64,000 nucleotides of DNA, taken from contig CAMXCT020002646.1 in NCBI GenBank assembly GCA_947184155.2, forward strand, positions 124,001 to 188,000, written 5' to 3'. The DNA is from Cladocopium goreaui (lineage: Eukaryota > Sar > Dinophyceae > Suessiales > Symbiodiniaceae). Below, one piece after another: positions 1 through 11,149 of this stretch (its first letter is position 1; every line of letters starts with the position of its first letter). A model generated the notes under the pieces. That model was not told where the DNA came from. It ran no database searches and was given only the letters and a program-made list of their open reading frames with translations. A program made the position numbers and the translations under genes.

Positions 1-13
1 GGGTCAATAATTT

Positions 14-460
14 TTAGTCGTATACAATGAGGTAGAGTTTGTTCCACAAAAAGAATCTGCGTTGAAATGTAGCGCGCTGGCCATTCCGAACATTTGTCTT
101 AGGCATGGCTACGTGTGTCCCCTGGCATTCCCCTTTGTAAGGAGGCCTTGCCACTCCCAAATTCCCACATAAAGAAAAAAAAAACAACATCATGATGAAC
201 TCCGCCCTGCTTTGGAATGCAGCCGAAAACAAAAGGAAAATACCGAAAATACAAAGTGAGTTCCTTGCATTCAAATTCAGGAGGCATAGAAGCTGTAAGG
301 CCTCCCGTAGCGTACTGCTGTTCCCATCAGATGGTACAGCCCCTGGTGCGTCCATGAATTGGTTGATTGTCCATAGCGCCAAAATAAGACTCAATAGTGC
401 CTGGGCCCAACTGGAGCTTTCGAGCAAAATCAGTGCCAGGATTTCTGCATAATCCCTTCC
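14..460 (-). other. Uncertain minus-strand open region
   Basis: An open minus-strand frame covers this stretch and contains hydrophobic segments. A second frame between about 455 and 340 also reads plausibly (FARKLQLGPGTIESYFGAM). I cannot choose between them. Because the transporter gene at 1.6-4.1 kb runs toward this end on the same strand, its later membrane helices could lie here. I see no diagnostic motif. Confidence 0.15.
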
Positions 461-984
461 CCTTGAAGAAAAACATAATAAGGATCAATAAGGTACATTT
501 GGAAGCTTGGATCTATTCATGTTGGGGCCCACAAATGGGAGCGGGATTCAAGAGTAGCGGGATAGGATTACTTTGCTTTGCAGCAAGGAATCAACATATT
601 CATCAGTCCATGCAACATAACATTGGCATCATCACGCACCTTTATGTTTGTTCCCATCTGATGTGGTCAGCCCAATAATGAACTCCATTCTTGAGGCTAT
701 GTTCCCTTCAAAAACCTAAACGGTAAAATAGCTAGCTTGAGTATGGTATACGGTATATCGTTGGGCTTCCAACATTCCCATCATCTGGGGATGGCTCAAA
801 ATTGAAACCAACACCACTTACCATCATCTGTCCAATTGTTTACAAGTGGCTTTGCCACAATAAGTTTTAAATCAATAGAACAAATAACCAGACTTTAGGG
901 TGGATCCCTCTACAGGTCCCCCACCATCATTTGCATATATATATATATTATACATTGACAAAAACGCACGCTGAAGTAAGTATA

Positions 985-1165
985 CATACCCTCTGGTTAT
1001 GACTAACATTGCTGGGAAATCCCGAACTAGCCATGGAGGTTGTAATATGATATAACCCATAGAATCCTTGTATGGTATATATGCTAACATTTTTGGGGTA
1101 TATTGATGGGATCCATGTTACCATATATAGCAGCACCATGGATCCGTCATGGGTAATGTATTTCC
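985..1165. repeat. Family-1 end plus a dispersed repeat
   Basis: A family-1 terminus (TACCCTCTGGTTATGAC) begins near 987. Positions 1104-1146 hold a segment (GGGATCCATGTTACCATATA followed by GCAGCACCATGGATCC) that recurs almost unchanged at 47598-47640, so it is a dispersed repeat and not coding. The intervening and following sequence to about 1430 is AT-rich, with short direct repeats of AACTATTCCCAA. No gene is seen there. Confidence 0.6.
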
Positions 1166-1433
1166 AGAACGCCATGTTTGAGCAAACCGGAGGGTAGGTG
1201 AGTTATCTCCCCATGATAAGCCAATATCATCCCCAATTGCGATGGTGAAGACACCATTTATGACAACTCCCAAAAAAGATAGAAACATAGAAATTATACA
1301 ATAGTTATAATAACTATTCCCAATAGAAAATAACTATTCCCAAAAAAGATAGAAAGAATAACTATTCCCAATAGAATGGTGATGTTCCCTATTGTTGATC
1401 CAAAAAAAAGATAGAAAAACCGTCCCTTTTTCC

Positions 1434-1573
1434 CTACAGGATGGGGCCCCAGTCGATAGCGTGAACCGTTGCCGAACAGAAAAGTGGCTGATTTCTATGG
1501 TTTATGGTAGATATAACAAACTAGTTCATGGGCTTTCTAAACCAACGTTCACATCACTGGGGGGCACCATTTT
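1434..1573. repeat. Family-2 inverted-repeat element
   Basis: The left end reads CTACAGGATGGGGCCCC and the right end CTGGGGGGCACCATTTTT. The interior carries the GGTTTATGGTAGATATAACAA motif region typical of this family. It lies just downstream (minus sense) of a transporter exon ending near 1595, so it appears to sit inside an intron. Confidence 0.55.
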
Positions 1574-1589
1574 TCCACATTTTTCCCTA

Positions 1590-4112
1590 GCCCGGCCTGC
1601 CCTGCCAGCAGGGTTTCAGTGCCTTGGGCATCAGGACCCACGATAAATCCTGCCAAGGCAGAGCCTAAGCCCTGCCCAAAGATGGGCGACAGGGCCCCGG
1701 CGGCCAGCACACCCTGGCGCAACATGCCATGCCAACAAAAAAAAGGTGGTAAAGGGTAAACCCTCAACAGATCCGGATGTTTGAAAAAGATCTATATATA
1801 AATTGTATAAAATGAAAAGGTTGCATTCATCATGGAAGCACAATTCTACATCCTGAGGACATGATGGGCGACTTTCTGCTTAGCAGCCAGGCGGTGAAGA
1901 GACTATAGAAACCTCTAGAGAAACAGTGCAACAAGAACTGCCTGAACAGCTCCAGCACTTGGGATTGTACAGTATCTACAGCAAAAGCATGTGTATAACA
2001 TCCATATTGGGGGAAATACAACCGCTTGAACAATCGCCATAGAAGTATGTTTTTCAGTGGAACCCACTACACTTCACTTCACCACACATTCTCTGTGGCT
2101 ACGGTCCCACGCAATCGGCCTCCCGTTCGCGTTTCCCGAACCAAGCATCTGCAAAAACAGCAGGGGTGTTCATGATCCTTGGTGGTGCCCACTTTGCACA
2201 GGGAGAACATGTCAAGATCAAAGCTCTTGCATGCAAAGTCAACTACTCCTTCTACTCTTATTGTTTTGTATTATTTGACTTTTGAAACCTTGGGAAGCAG
2301 CGAGGGTGACAGCATCAGCAAAGCTGGACGGTAACAATTCAACACTCGTCAACAGACTTCAAATTCAAAAAAACATCAACAATCATCAGCAAACCATCAA
2401 CAAATATGTGGGTTTGTCCTTAATGGTGCATACCAAATATCTACAAACATCCCAAAAACAGTCATTTGTCTCATGTTTTCTCCACAAAATCATAGGTTTT
2501 TAATGGTTTTTCATGGTTGGATTTCGCCCATCTCCGAGTCCCAAGTTTCAAGGGCGAGGCCACAGCCGCTACGCCCTGACCACAGAAGAGCCCCAGAAAT
2601 CCCAGCGGTCCCGAGATGGGTCGTAGCAGCAGATCGGCCAACCAGCGTAGGAAGCTGCCGAAAAGTTGCAGCCAACAGGCCACGTGCATTACCTGTCGTG
2701 TGGCGGTGCCCAATGGATGAAGGGTTTACCCGGCCTGGTACACGTTTACAATTTGCGAACTGGAAAATCACCATGTTTTATGGGTAAATCAACGCACTAA
2801 ATGTGCAATGTTCAATAGCTAGAGCAGCCATGTGAAATTACCAGAGGGTACCCTCTGGTAATCCATGGCTGGGACATGTGATTTTCCAGCGCGTAGCGTG
2901 TCGCCGCATAGGTAGCCCAGGTAGCCATGAAGAATATGGAGGTTTTACTGTCTCAGTGACACGAATATTGGTGATACCCTCTGGTTATGACATTCACAGT
3001 TCGCCATGGTTAAGCCATGGCCCTAATCGAAATAGATGCTTTACCGTTCTGAAAATAGCATGGTGTTGTTTTTCCATGGCGAACTGTGAATGTCATAACC
3101 AGAGGGTATAGCTGGAGGGACACCCATGCGGAGATTTCAGCATGATATTTCATGGAGATTTTTGCATTTTCCTTTGCAAGTTTCCGGGAGGTTGAAGTTA
3201 AAAGAACATGTGGGGGGTATAATATGTGTATATAATATTTATATAATATTATATATATATACATCTATCTGTGTTTTTTCTATAATTTCTAAGACATATC
3301 CATGACATCAGGTTGCTCCATGGCCAATCTAGTTCCCAAACGGTACGTTTGGGGGAAAAATGGGCCAGCTCTGGATGTGGAGCTTCAGTGGAGTTCATCC
3401 CCCTAACCCCTAAGGGTTAGTGCATGATCTGTGCGGCATTTATTCAGAAAACCAGCTTTTCTTACGCAGAAAAGCTGGGAAAGGAATTACAGGGAACAAA
3501 TTTTTAAACTGCTGAGTCATCTTTTCCACAGTGCCTATATTAATGATTATAATGACGATGGTAGAAAGGAGCTTCACGGGTGCATCTGTTCATCATATGT
3601 ATTCACCATGAAAACAACTTTTTGTCTCATTACGAGGAAAAAACACAAGTTGTTTTGGTGCCTGCAATGGCTGCATATCTACTTTGAACACCATTTGACC
3701 CATGAACATTGGTAAAGGTACCGTTCAATAATTACTTATGGGGTAATGTCAACCCCGGATGAATACACCATGGTTTATTAATTAGGGGGTACCCTCCAAA
3801 TAGTCACAATATGGTACATAGATGGTACCCTCCCAATTAAACAGCCTAGGGCCTAGGGGTTTATTAATCCAGGGTTGACATTACTGCAAATATGTGGGTC
3901 GCCTTGGCCAGGCCATGACTCCTCAGCAGCCAGGTACACAACCAGCTCCCTGGCACGTAGACCGCGTTGCACAGCACCGCCAGATACGCCACAAAGCGTT
4001 CGTCGACGTCAAAGCGACTGGCCGTGGCGGCCGGTGTCGCAGCGAAGCTCAGCCAAAGGGTTTGGTTTAGAATGCCTTGGAAGCGCAGTAGCGGGGGTAA
4101 ACCAGCAAACAT
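1590..4112 (-). CDS. SLC49/FLVCR-type MFS transporter, multi-exon, partial
   Basis: This is a membrane transporter of the major facilitator superfamily, most like the FLVCR (SLC49) group, whose animal members move haem or choline. Four minus exons are read. 4112-3903 (70 codons, ATG start) covers helices 1-2, with NQTLWLSFAATPAATA and VYVPGSWLCTWLL. 2692 to about 2540 covers helices 3-4, with WLQLFGSFLRWL and GQGVAAVASPLKLG. 2148-2111 encodes the signature AWFGKRERE, equivalent to the WFGxxE motif of the family. 1713 to about 1595 covers helix 5, with ALSPIFGQGLGSALAG. The order matches FLVCR helices 1-5. Exon 1 ends at a GC donor and joins exon 2 in phase 0, and exon 3 ends in phase 0 before exon 4. 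Helices 6-12 are not found and may lie before the window or in unrecognised exons. The substrate cannot be told. Confidence 0.65.
2758..2877. repeat. Degenerate family-1 element, head-to-head ends
   Basis: Positions 2847-2865 carry the two termini back to back (TTACCAGAGGGTACCCTCTGGTAA). A family-1-like interior (GGAAAATCACC, TGGGTAAATCAACG) lies to the left. This looks like a copy abutting the end of a second, truncated copy. Confidence 0.6.
2974..3109. repeat. Family-1 palindromic element with 36-bp perfect arms
   Basis: The arms 2974-3009 and 3074-3109 are perfect reverse complements and start ATACCCTCTGGTTATGACAT. The 64-nt centre is unrelated to the centres of the other copies. No coding capacity is present, so this is a MITE-like non-autonomous element. 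It lies in the transporter intron between the exons at 2.7 and 4.1 kb. Confidence 0.85.
3743..3884. repeat. Short palindromic element beside a transporter exon
   Basis: The ends GTAATGTCAACCC (3743) and GGGTTGACATTAC (3884) are exact reverse complements. Inside are two copies of a GGTACCCTCC motif. The right end is 18 bp from the GC donor of the transporter's first exon (3903). Confidence 0.7.
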
Positions 4113-4379
4113 GGAGGCTATAATGGGAATAAAATGGAATATATATATATATAAAGTATACAGTACTTAATACTTAATATGCATAATTATATATATATCA
4201 TGTAATATAGGGATATCATGGGGATTTAATGGAATCTCCCCTCCGGACAATCAATCGCTGGCTGGGAAATGCCAATCATCTTCACCGACTTTCTCCAATT
4301 GCGGGGATGGAGAAAGACCCGGATCAAACTCAAACGACCACTGGATTTGTGGGTCAAAATATGTCAAAATCCAGTATTA

Positions 4380-4670
4380 GTATATATAGTATATAGTCAT
4401 ACCAATGAAATATGTGGTATTTGAACTTGGTATACTATGTATTATTCCACTATGTTTGTGGTATTTCTTGTTATATAGTATATAATCATACCAATGAACT
4501 TGGTATTTCTTTGGTACAAAATATATCTGAAATTGGTATATAGTTATAGTAGTCATACCAATGTAATATAATAATATGATTTTGGTATATAGTATATAGT
4601 CATACCAATAAAAATGGTATTTGTTTGGTACAACATATATACGAAATTGGTTATATGATTCTATAGTATC
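4380..4670. repeat. AT-rich degenerate tandem repeat
   Basis: Units built on TATATAGTCATACCAAT, GGTATTTGTTTGGTACAA and GAAATTGGTATA recur three to four times. Flanking (AT)n tracts occur at 4137-4152 and 5020-5070. The rest of 4.1-5.6 kb holds no gene that I can support apart from the weak open region at 4.76-5.02 kb. Confidence 0.6.
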
Positions 4671-4775
4671 ACTACAACAAATACTATATAAAATATCATA
4701 GAATGATATAAACAGCATAGCCATGCATAGCCTGGATTATCACTGGATCACTGGACGAGGTTCCCAAGATCATGT

Positions 4776-5017
4776 AGATGCTGAGCATGTGCCATCGTCG
4801 GGAGTCTAACACCCCCGACCGGGAAGAGCGGCTGAGAACTGAGGGGCTTGGTTCTGTGGGACGCATCATCCTGATGCATCTTGATGTACACAGCGCTGAA
4901 GAGCGAGTGATAGCCAGTGACTTTTTTCATCGCTGGACATGGACTTGTGAGCTTCTAAGATTCAAAGCAAGATGGCCCAAAGATCCTAAAGTGTGTCACG
5001 TTAGATACTATCACTAA
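4776..5017 (+). other. Possible plus-strand exon, weak
   Basis: A plus frame reads REERLRTEGLGSVGRIIL and then SAEERVIASDFFHRW, with charged helical composition. The opposite strand is also open for 60 codons, so the strand is unsure. I do not recognise the family. Confidence 0.2.
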
Positions 5018-5636
5018 TATATATATGATACAAATTAACTAATATATACTATTAATATTAATATTAATATGTGGATTGATCTACAAATCAACGGTGCAGC
5101 TTCAGTGCAGCACATTCCATTTTTTTCCACCGTGTAAAGACATGGACTTGAGCTGCCCACATCGTAGCTCCATTTTAGCGATGCGATTTTGCGCTTGGTT
5201 TATCTGATGTCTGTGCACATCAGATCTGCGGTCGCCTGGTCGCGTGGTCGGGTCGATGAAACGGTACCCCAAAATTCACTGGTTGATCATCATCTCCCGT
5301 ACTAATATCGGAAGTACGCCGGCATCACCCATTTTCATCCATTTTCACATATGTTCACCGCATCTGGGTATTTTTTTCAATAATTAAATTCACTAACCTG
5401 AAATGTTCAGCCAACGATGGAGAGAGCCCAAACGACTGATGCTGGGGAAGTCAATGGATTTGTACAATTTTCACCGGAAAGCCCCAATAAAAAAGGGAAC
5501 ATCTACGTTTTTTTTTGGAAAATCTATGGTTTCGGGTGAAGATGTTGGGAAAATCTATGGTTTCCGGTGAAGATTTTCCCAACAAATCTTAATCCATTGA
5601 GGAAGGTGCTGCTAACCCTGACAAGTTGCACCTCAG

Positions 5637-5715
5637 TCGGTGATGGAGCGGAGAAACTTCTTTTTCCTTCGAGCTTCCAACCTGTGGAGCTGAACTAGTT
5701 CCCCTGCACCGATCA
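5637..5715 (-). CDS. Possible small basic exon
   Basis: After an acceptor (GAACTAGTTCAG) the minus strand reads LHRLEARRKKKFLRSITD, a basic helix. Other frames are also open, and no homology is recognised. Confidence 0.25.
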
Positions 5716-5741
5716 TCGCGATGGAAACTCGCTATTTTCAG

Positions 5742-5876
5742 TACAGGATGGTGCCCCCCAGTTATAAGTGGGTTTATAAACCCCATTAACTATAGTTATA
5801 GGTACCATAAACCATAGCTATTGGAGTTATAAACCAACTTAGCTATCTAGGAGGCCCCACTTTGTATAAATTGCAG
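5742..5876. repeat. Family-2 inverted-repeat element
   Basis: The left end is TACAGGATGGTGCCCCCCAG and the right end GGCCCCACTTTGTA. The interior is itself roughly palindromic (GGTTTATAAACCCCATTAAC and AGTTATAAACCAACTTAGC). Near-identical copies occur at 39376-39501 and 41057-41188. Confidence 0.75.
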
Positions 5877-7040
5877 GATTTTCCAGCTTGCCATTGCCAT
5901 GATTACCAGAGGGTACAATTGCATTTTCCCTCTTGAAATTGTCATAAATTAGTTATCAATTGGAGGATATGGGAGGTAAATTTCGCCTATTTCCAGACCA
6001 TGATCCAACCTGAATAGTGTTCAAAACCTTCTGTGTTTATCAATTATAGTTGGTATTGGTTAAATGGAACATTCTTCACTAACTTCATCATTGGATTATT
6101 ATGATATGATGAGGAAATTATTGTTGATTATGAGCAGTGCTCAAAACCTCATCTATTTGATTGTTACCCCCCTAGTGTACAATCACAGTTGGTATCCAAT
6201 TTAAATCTAATTACATACCATAAATCTGGCAAATATAAAATAATTCACTACTGCACCCTGAGAATTGCTGCAACTTGCGACAATAAAAGGGGGTCATTCC
6301 CCGAATCCAACTCCATCCAATTCCCATTATTGCAGCGACTCAGTGACATGGGTCATGCGGTCACTGTTTTAGCAGTCATTATCCCCATATGTCATGGTAA
6401 CCTATCCCATAAGCCCATAAAATCCATAAATGTTATCAGTAAAATTCATTATTAATCAGTCATTGTCCCCAAATTTACCAGCATAGTTCAAGATTATATC
6501 CCATAAATGATGGTAAAATCATCTACAAAGCATCATTTACGTTTGGTGGTGTCCCAGCTGCTTAGCTAAGTTCGTGTCAATAACATTCAATAACTTCGAT
6601 CACGTTTGGGTTTATGGTTAATGGGGATTATAAATGTGATGTATTGCTATAGAAATCATAAATCCCCATTAACCAGAGATCACGTTAGTTGGTTTATAAT
6701 CCCCAATATATATCTATGGTTTAATGGGGATTATAAACCAGCTAACATCACTGGAGTTGGTGCAAAGAACTTCAACTCCAAGTTTGGGTTTATGGTAGAT
6801 ATATCGAACTAGTTACCATGGTTGATAAACCAACAGAAACTTCACTGGGTGGGCACCATCTTGTAGGGATAATGATGCTCAACCAGCAAATTATCCCATA
6901 GAATTCATCATTTGATAGACTTCAAGGATCAACTAATAGTGATTTTCTAGGGATTGCTAATGACTGCAAACCATAAAAATCATGGTTATATCCATGGTTA
7001 TATCCCCATGACGAATAGGCTACGGTCATAGGCAAAAAAT
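5877..7040. repeat. Gene-free stretch with family-1/2 fragments
   Basis: A lone family-1 terminus (GATTACCAGAGGGTACAA) lies at 5900-5917. Family-2 interior fragments lie at 6606-6760, where GGGGATTATAAACCA-type arms face each other. A family-2 right half (GGGTTTATGG to GGGCACCATCTTGTAGGG) lies at 6784-6868. No convincing coding sequence was seen. Confidence 0.5.
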
Positions 7041-7049
7041 CAAGCGCTG

Positions 7050-7230
7050 TCAGCTGGTCAACTGTTCATGACCCGACCTTTTCATCTCCTCAATATACTC
7101 CTTGGGAGGTCGAGCTCCACCCCACTTGATCTCAGCGTAGGTTCCAAGCTCACGACCTTGGGAGGCTCTGTGGCCGTTGAAATATGGAGAAATAGATGGG
7201 GCTTCCATGATTTCTAGAAAGGTCCTGAAA
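7050..7230 (-). CDS. Minus exon of an unrecognised protein, probable C-terminus
   Basis: The frame reads SPYFNGHRASQGRELGTYAE, followed by IKWGGARPPKEYIEEMKRSG and then a stop near 7050. An acceptor-like TTTATTTCAG precedes it at about 7226. The composition is hydrophilic and protein-like, and the terminal helix is charged. Neighbouring minus exons at 9.1-10.4 kb could belong to the same gene. I do not recognise the family. Confidence 0.4.
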
Positions 7231-7859
7231 TAAATTTTCCACGCGGGTTTCCCAAAACAGGAATCCCCAAAATCATGGGTTTCAATACTAAAATTGTTTA
7301 ATTTTGGATGATTCGGGGGTACCACCATTTTAGGAAACCTCCAAATATTTATAATGTGTTTGGATGTGTTTGGTGCACTTGCCAGACCAAGGAAGCAATC
7401 CCTTACGAAAGTCAAATGCAATCATTTTGACCATACCTCATATGTAGTATATGGAAGATTTAAGGGAAATGGAACTTCACCAACGATTATATTCAATTCT
7501 AGAGGACAACAATTATTTTAAAATTAGAGGACCCATATTCATATTCTAGAAAAAATAAATGTACTGTATAGTAATTATGGGTCATCTAATGTCGGTTTCA
7601 AATCATGGTTGAATGGAAAATGTAAGAAAAAACATTGAGTTGCACCCATAGCTATTTGTTTACCACACATATGATTTGGAGTTCTCCAAAAGTAGGGGGT
7701 ACCATGGGATACCCGATAATTTTAGTTTTTTATTGTGTGTTTAAGGGCCGATTATAGCTAGCCAAGAATATGGGGGGTATAAATGATATGATGGGAGTAT
7801 TGGTGGTCATCAATCTGGAACAATGGATCGATGAGGTTTTTGGGGTCCGAAAATGAGGG

Positions 7860-7970
7860 ATACCCTCTGGTTATGTCAAAATAGCTGTTGAAAATGGCCA
7901 TAGAAATAGTTGATTTACCCATAACAAATGGTGATTTTCTATAGCTATGTAAACGTTTACCAGAGGGATA
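7860..7970. repeat. Family-1 palindromic element
   Basis: The left end is ATACCCTCTGGTTATGTC and the right end GTTTACCAGAGGGATA. The interior has the family-typical AAATGGCCATAGAAATAG and AATGGTGATTTTCTATAGCT. The stretch 7.4-9.1 kb holds only ambiguous open frames otherwise, for example a hydrophobic minus segment near 8640-8720. Confidence 0.8.
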
Positions 7971-9132
7971 GGAAAATGCTGATCACCAAGGTGAATTGGA
8001 GGGTACTGGAAGGGGAGACCACTGCTGAAAACGCGGTTGATCTTGTGGTTTCGGGGGAAGGAATGCCCGAAAGCAACCTCGGGAAATAGGTTACTGTGGT
8101 AAACTAAAAAATGAAGCATCCCCATTTTCAGGAGAAATCGGTGGTATAAAATTTCCAAAATTATCCCAAAATTTTAGGTCGATGGCACTGGGTTTACCAA
8201 ATTACTTCACAATCTCAATCTTATTTCATTTGTGTGGCTGCTTGATTCCGCATATGTTCAAACAAGTTCGAACATACGTGTTTTTTTAATGGACATACAC
8301 GGACTAATCTGGGTAAATTACATTAAATTACGATATTTCACCAACCTGACAAGTTCGCCTATTTGGGGATGGTGACCCCAATCCCTAGTATCATTCCAGT
8401 GACGTCGCGACGTGAGGTCGTAAAAAAATCAGCCAGGATCGAGGTCTACACTTGGTACCCGGTACCCCAACATCGATTTGAACGCCCAAAAATCTGACAC
8501 AAAATAACCGGCCATAACCGGCTGTCTTTTGGACAACCCCAATCGTTTTCCATGAATTGAATGAATTGGTTGGGTTTTATTTGGTTTTACAAACCTCCCT
8601 TTGGCGAAAAAAAAAATCCCAAAAAATAATTGACTCTGTTGTGTTGCCAAGGTCCCGACTGAAAAAGAGCCGCCAGAGCTGATAAGCACCAAAAAGGACT
8701 ACCAAAATGAGTGCACCAAAGCAGTACCTCAGTACTTCTCTGGATAAAATTGGTACAAAAAATACTAAACATAGGGGGATGCGATGGGATATCTTGATGG
8801 AATATCTTACAGGATAGTTTTGGACATATTTGATGTATTGAATGCAAAATACCCGCAACAATATGGAAGTGTCTGAAGATGGGTTTTTTCATGGGTAATT
8901 GTAACCGTACTTCGTATCTGGTTGGACTGCCCTTTTCCATACCGTGAAATAAAGCAGCGGTGTATCTCTCTGATAGCAGTGGCCGTGTAGGTGATTTTGA
9001 AGGGGCAAGGGAGAATGCTTTTCGATGGGAATGAGCATCATACGAAATATCCGCGCACTCTTCACACTTCAACAACACCTTTTTAATTGTTTACATCAGA
9101 CAAATGGTGCCTATGTGACAAAACAGTTCTGC

Positions 9133-10417
9133 CATGTTTGAACCAGTAAGTTCACCACTCTTGGGGCTGAAACCACAGCCATAACCTTTTCGCATCATCC
9201 TTGGATCATCTTGGATCGGATCCACGTCAGGAGACACGGCAAAGGTGAAGCCAGGAATAGGCGCGTCCATGAAGGGCAGCTGGATCTCTGGGGGCGTCAT
9301 GGACTGAGCGCGGAAAAAAGCGGCGGCCAGCGCGGATCTGATGCAGTCCATGATGTTTTGAAGATATGATAGGATGCGGCAAATATCTTGAAAACGATAT
9401 AATCTATATAGATATCTATCCATCTGATAATGATCAAATATTGCTATAATCCCTTCCTCCTAATACTAAACGCCCCCCACCCTCCCCTAATAATAAACAC
9501 GGTAGGTAGTTTTTAGTATTAGGGTGGTATTGATTATTAAGGAACCCTACTAATAAAATTAAACCCTTAATAATGAAAACTATCTTTTCCGATCTCAAAA
9601 TCAAATACATTTCTTTATATAACGCAATTTTAAAAAAATCGAAAAATTGGATTTCGAAGCTTGCCCCTAATATTAAATAAGTTTAAATCATAATAAAAAA
9701 ATAGTTTTTCCGATCTCAAAATCAATAAAATTTCTTTATATAACGCAATTAACATATTGCCAAAAATTGGATTTCGAAGCTTCCCCCTAATATTAAATTA
9801 AAACTCCATATATATATCAGGTTAGAGATTACGCCGCTGCGTGATGGCGCGCCTCGGTCGATGCGCCAGGGCTCCGCGTCGATGTGGGTCTGAAGGAGGT
9901 ACTCCATGGGGGTGGCGACGGCGCCTTCCTACTTCACATCGACGCGGTGTTGCGAGGTGCGATCGGCTGCCAACAGGTCGACCTGTCGCGCAGCAGCCGC
10001 CGCACTTGCTCGCTCCCGCGGATCCCGCACCACCTGACAAGCAAAAAGATTGAACTGGGTGGCTTTGAAGAGCCAGAAAATGGGGGCCACAGCAAGGCCA
10101 AATGTTTGGCAAGGACGGCTATGTTGTAGAAACCCGACCTGCTGTACGGTTGGGGGTCGTGCCCGGTGACGTGCTAGCCCCCAGGCGGTGCGGGCATTTT
10201 GTTCGACGAAGGCCTGGGCAGCAGCAGCACGCGCTTTCGGTTCGGCTGTTCTGCATACATTAGTCTAGTCTAGTCTGGTCTGGTCTAGTCTAGTCTAGTG
10301 TGTCTGTGTGTGTGCGTGTTCGTACGCATTGCTTTCCAAAGGTTGAAACAAGATTAGCCCGGCCTTCTTGCCCTCGGTCAAGAACTTCTTCAGGAGCGAG
10401 TCTGCGCGTTCTCTGTC
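9133..10417 (-). CDS. Ala/Arg-rich helical protein, four exons, unrecognised
   Basis: Four minus exons show clean boundaries. 10417 to about 10339 reads DRERADSLLKKFLTEGKKAG. 10250-10139 (1 nt + 37 codons) reads ARAAAAQAFVEQNARTAWGL. 10033-9938 (exactly 32 codons, GT donor) reads RERASAAAAARQVDLLAADR. 9351-9133 (exactly 73 codons, GC donor) reads MDCIRSALAAAFFRAQSM and then PDVDPIQDDPRMMRKGYG. The phases fit. The first three exons predict amphipathic helices and the last is acidic and proline-bearing. A family-3 element fills the gap 9447-9812 between the third and fourth exons. Joining the fourth exon to the others is inference. No function can be assigned. Confidence 0.45.
9447..9812. repeat. 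Family-3 element, right end truncated
   Basis: The left end is TAATCCCTTCCTCCTAATAC, as in the complete copy at 51979-52479. Two direct copies of the family core (TTTTCCGATCTCAAAATCAA ... GGATTTCGAAGCTT) lie at about 9588-9664 and 9705-9786. The matching right terminus is absent. Confidence 0.8.
10262..10320. repeat. TCTAG/TCTGG pentanucleotide repeat and GT tract
   Basis: About eight 5-bp units of TCTAG or TCTGG run from 10262 to 10298 and are followed by a short GTGT tract. This is a simple-sequence repeat. Confidence 0.85.
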
Positions 10418-10766
10418 CTGCGAAGATTGGACACGGCATGATCATGCATCGAGCCTGAAACAAGCCTCGCCGATGACTACATTCCAGGTGAAGGAATTAA
10501 ATGATACAGTAGGGGTGCAAATTGAGCTTGCCTCAGGAGAGGCGCACGGAGAGCATGGTCCGCAGCTGGCAGGCAGCATGCAGCTGCGGAACCCAGCGCG
10601 GTGGCGCAAAGCCGTCCGCGCTGTCCTGTGGATGCGCCATAGAAAACAACGAAGAACAGTAGAGGTGTGATGCATGCAGAGCTGCAGAGCATACTGTATA
10701 TATTATATATATTGATATATTTGTATGGTGCGACTTTTTGCTTGCTTGGAGGGGAAAAAAAGGCAA

Positions 10767-10915
10767 CCGTGGGCCTGGACAATGTCGAGTCCGAGGTGCT
10801 CCTCCGCACCGTCAACCCCGGCCGCATACCGGAGTTTCGCGGTGGATTTTCGGAGGAGCAGCTGCCATTGGCGGTCTTCGTCCTGTCATGCAGCGGAGAT
10901 GTGTGGGACCAGTGA
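10767..10915 (+). CDS. Plus-strand terminal exon, unrecognised
   Basis: After an AAAAAAAG acceptor-like run the plus strand reads ATVGLDNVESEVLLRTVNPG, RIPEFRGGFSEEQLPLAVFV and LSCSGDVWDQ, and then a stop at 10915. The acidic, balanced composition looks coding, but the other plus frames are also open. If real it breaks the minus-strand block. The region 10430-10675 is open on both strands and could not be resolved. Confidence 0.35.
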
Positions 10916-11082
10916 GATGAGCATGCATGTCCACAGACGCTATACACAGCTAGCCCGTAGTTGTGCATATGTCGTTTACACAAGATAGCTAGCTCGCCAT
11001 GCATAAGAAAGGCAGCCCAAGCAGCGAGAAGTTCCACGATTTTACCTGGATGCAGCGGTCAAAAAAACGGAAGCAAAACAAC

Positions 11083-11091
11083 AACAACAGC

Positions 11092-11125
<34 letters not shown>

Positions 11126-11147
11126 GCAACAACAACAACAACAGCAA
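11083..11147. repeat. AAC/CAG trinucleotide microsatellite
   Basis: An almost pure AAC tract with interspersed AGC units. The Asn-, Thr- or Leu-rich frames across it are by-products of the repeat. Confidence 0.95.
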
Positions 11148-11149
11148 AT

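Noticed and set aside
9840..10129. Plus-strand GC-rich open frames over 70 codons
   Set aside because: The minus strand has exactly phased exons with acceptor and donor signals over the same DNA; the plus frames are Arg/Gly/Pro-rich shadows.
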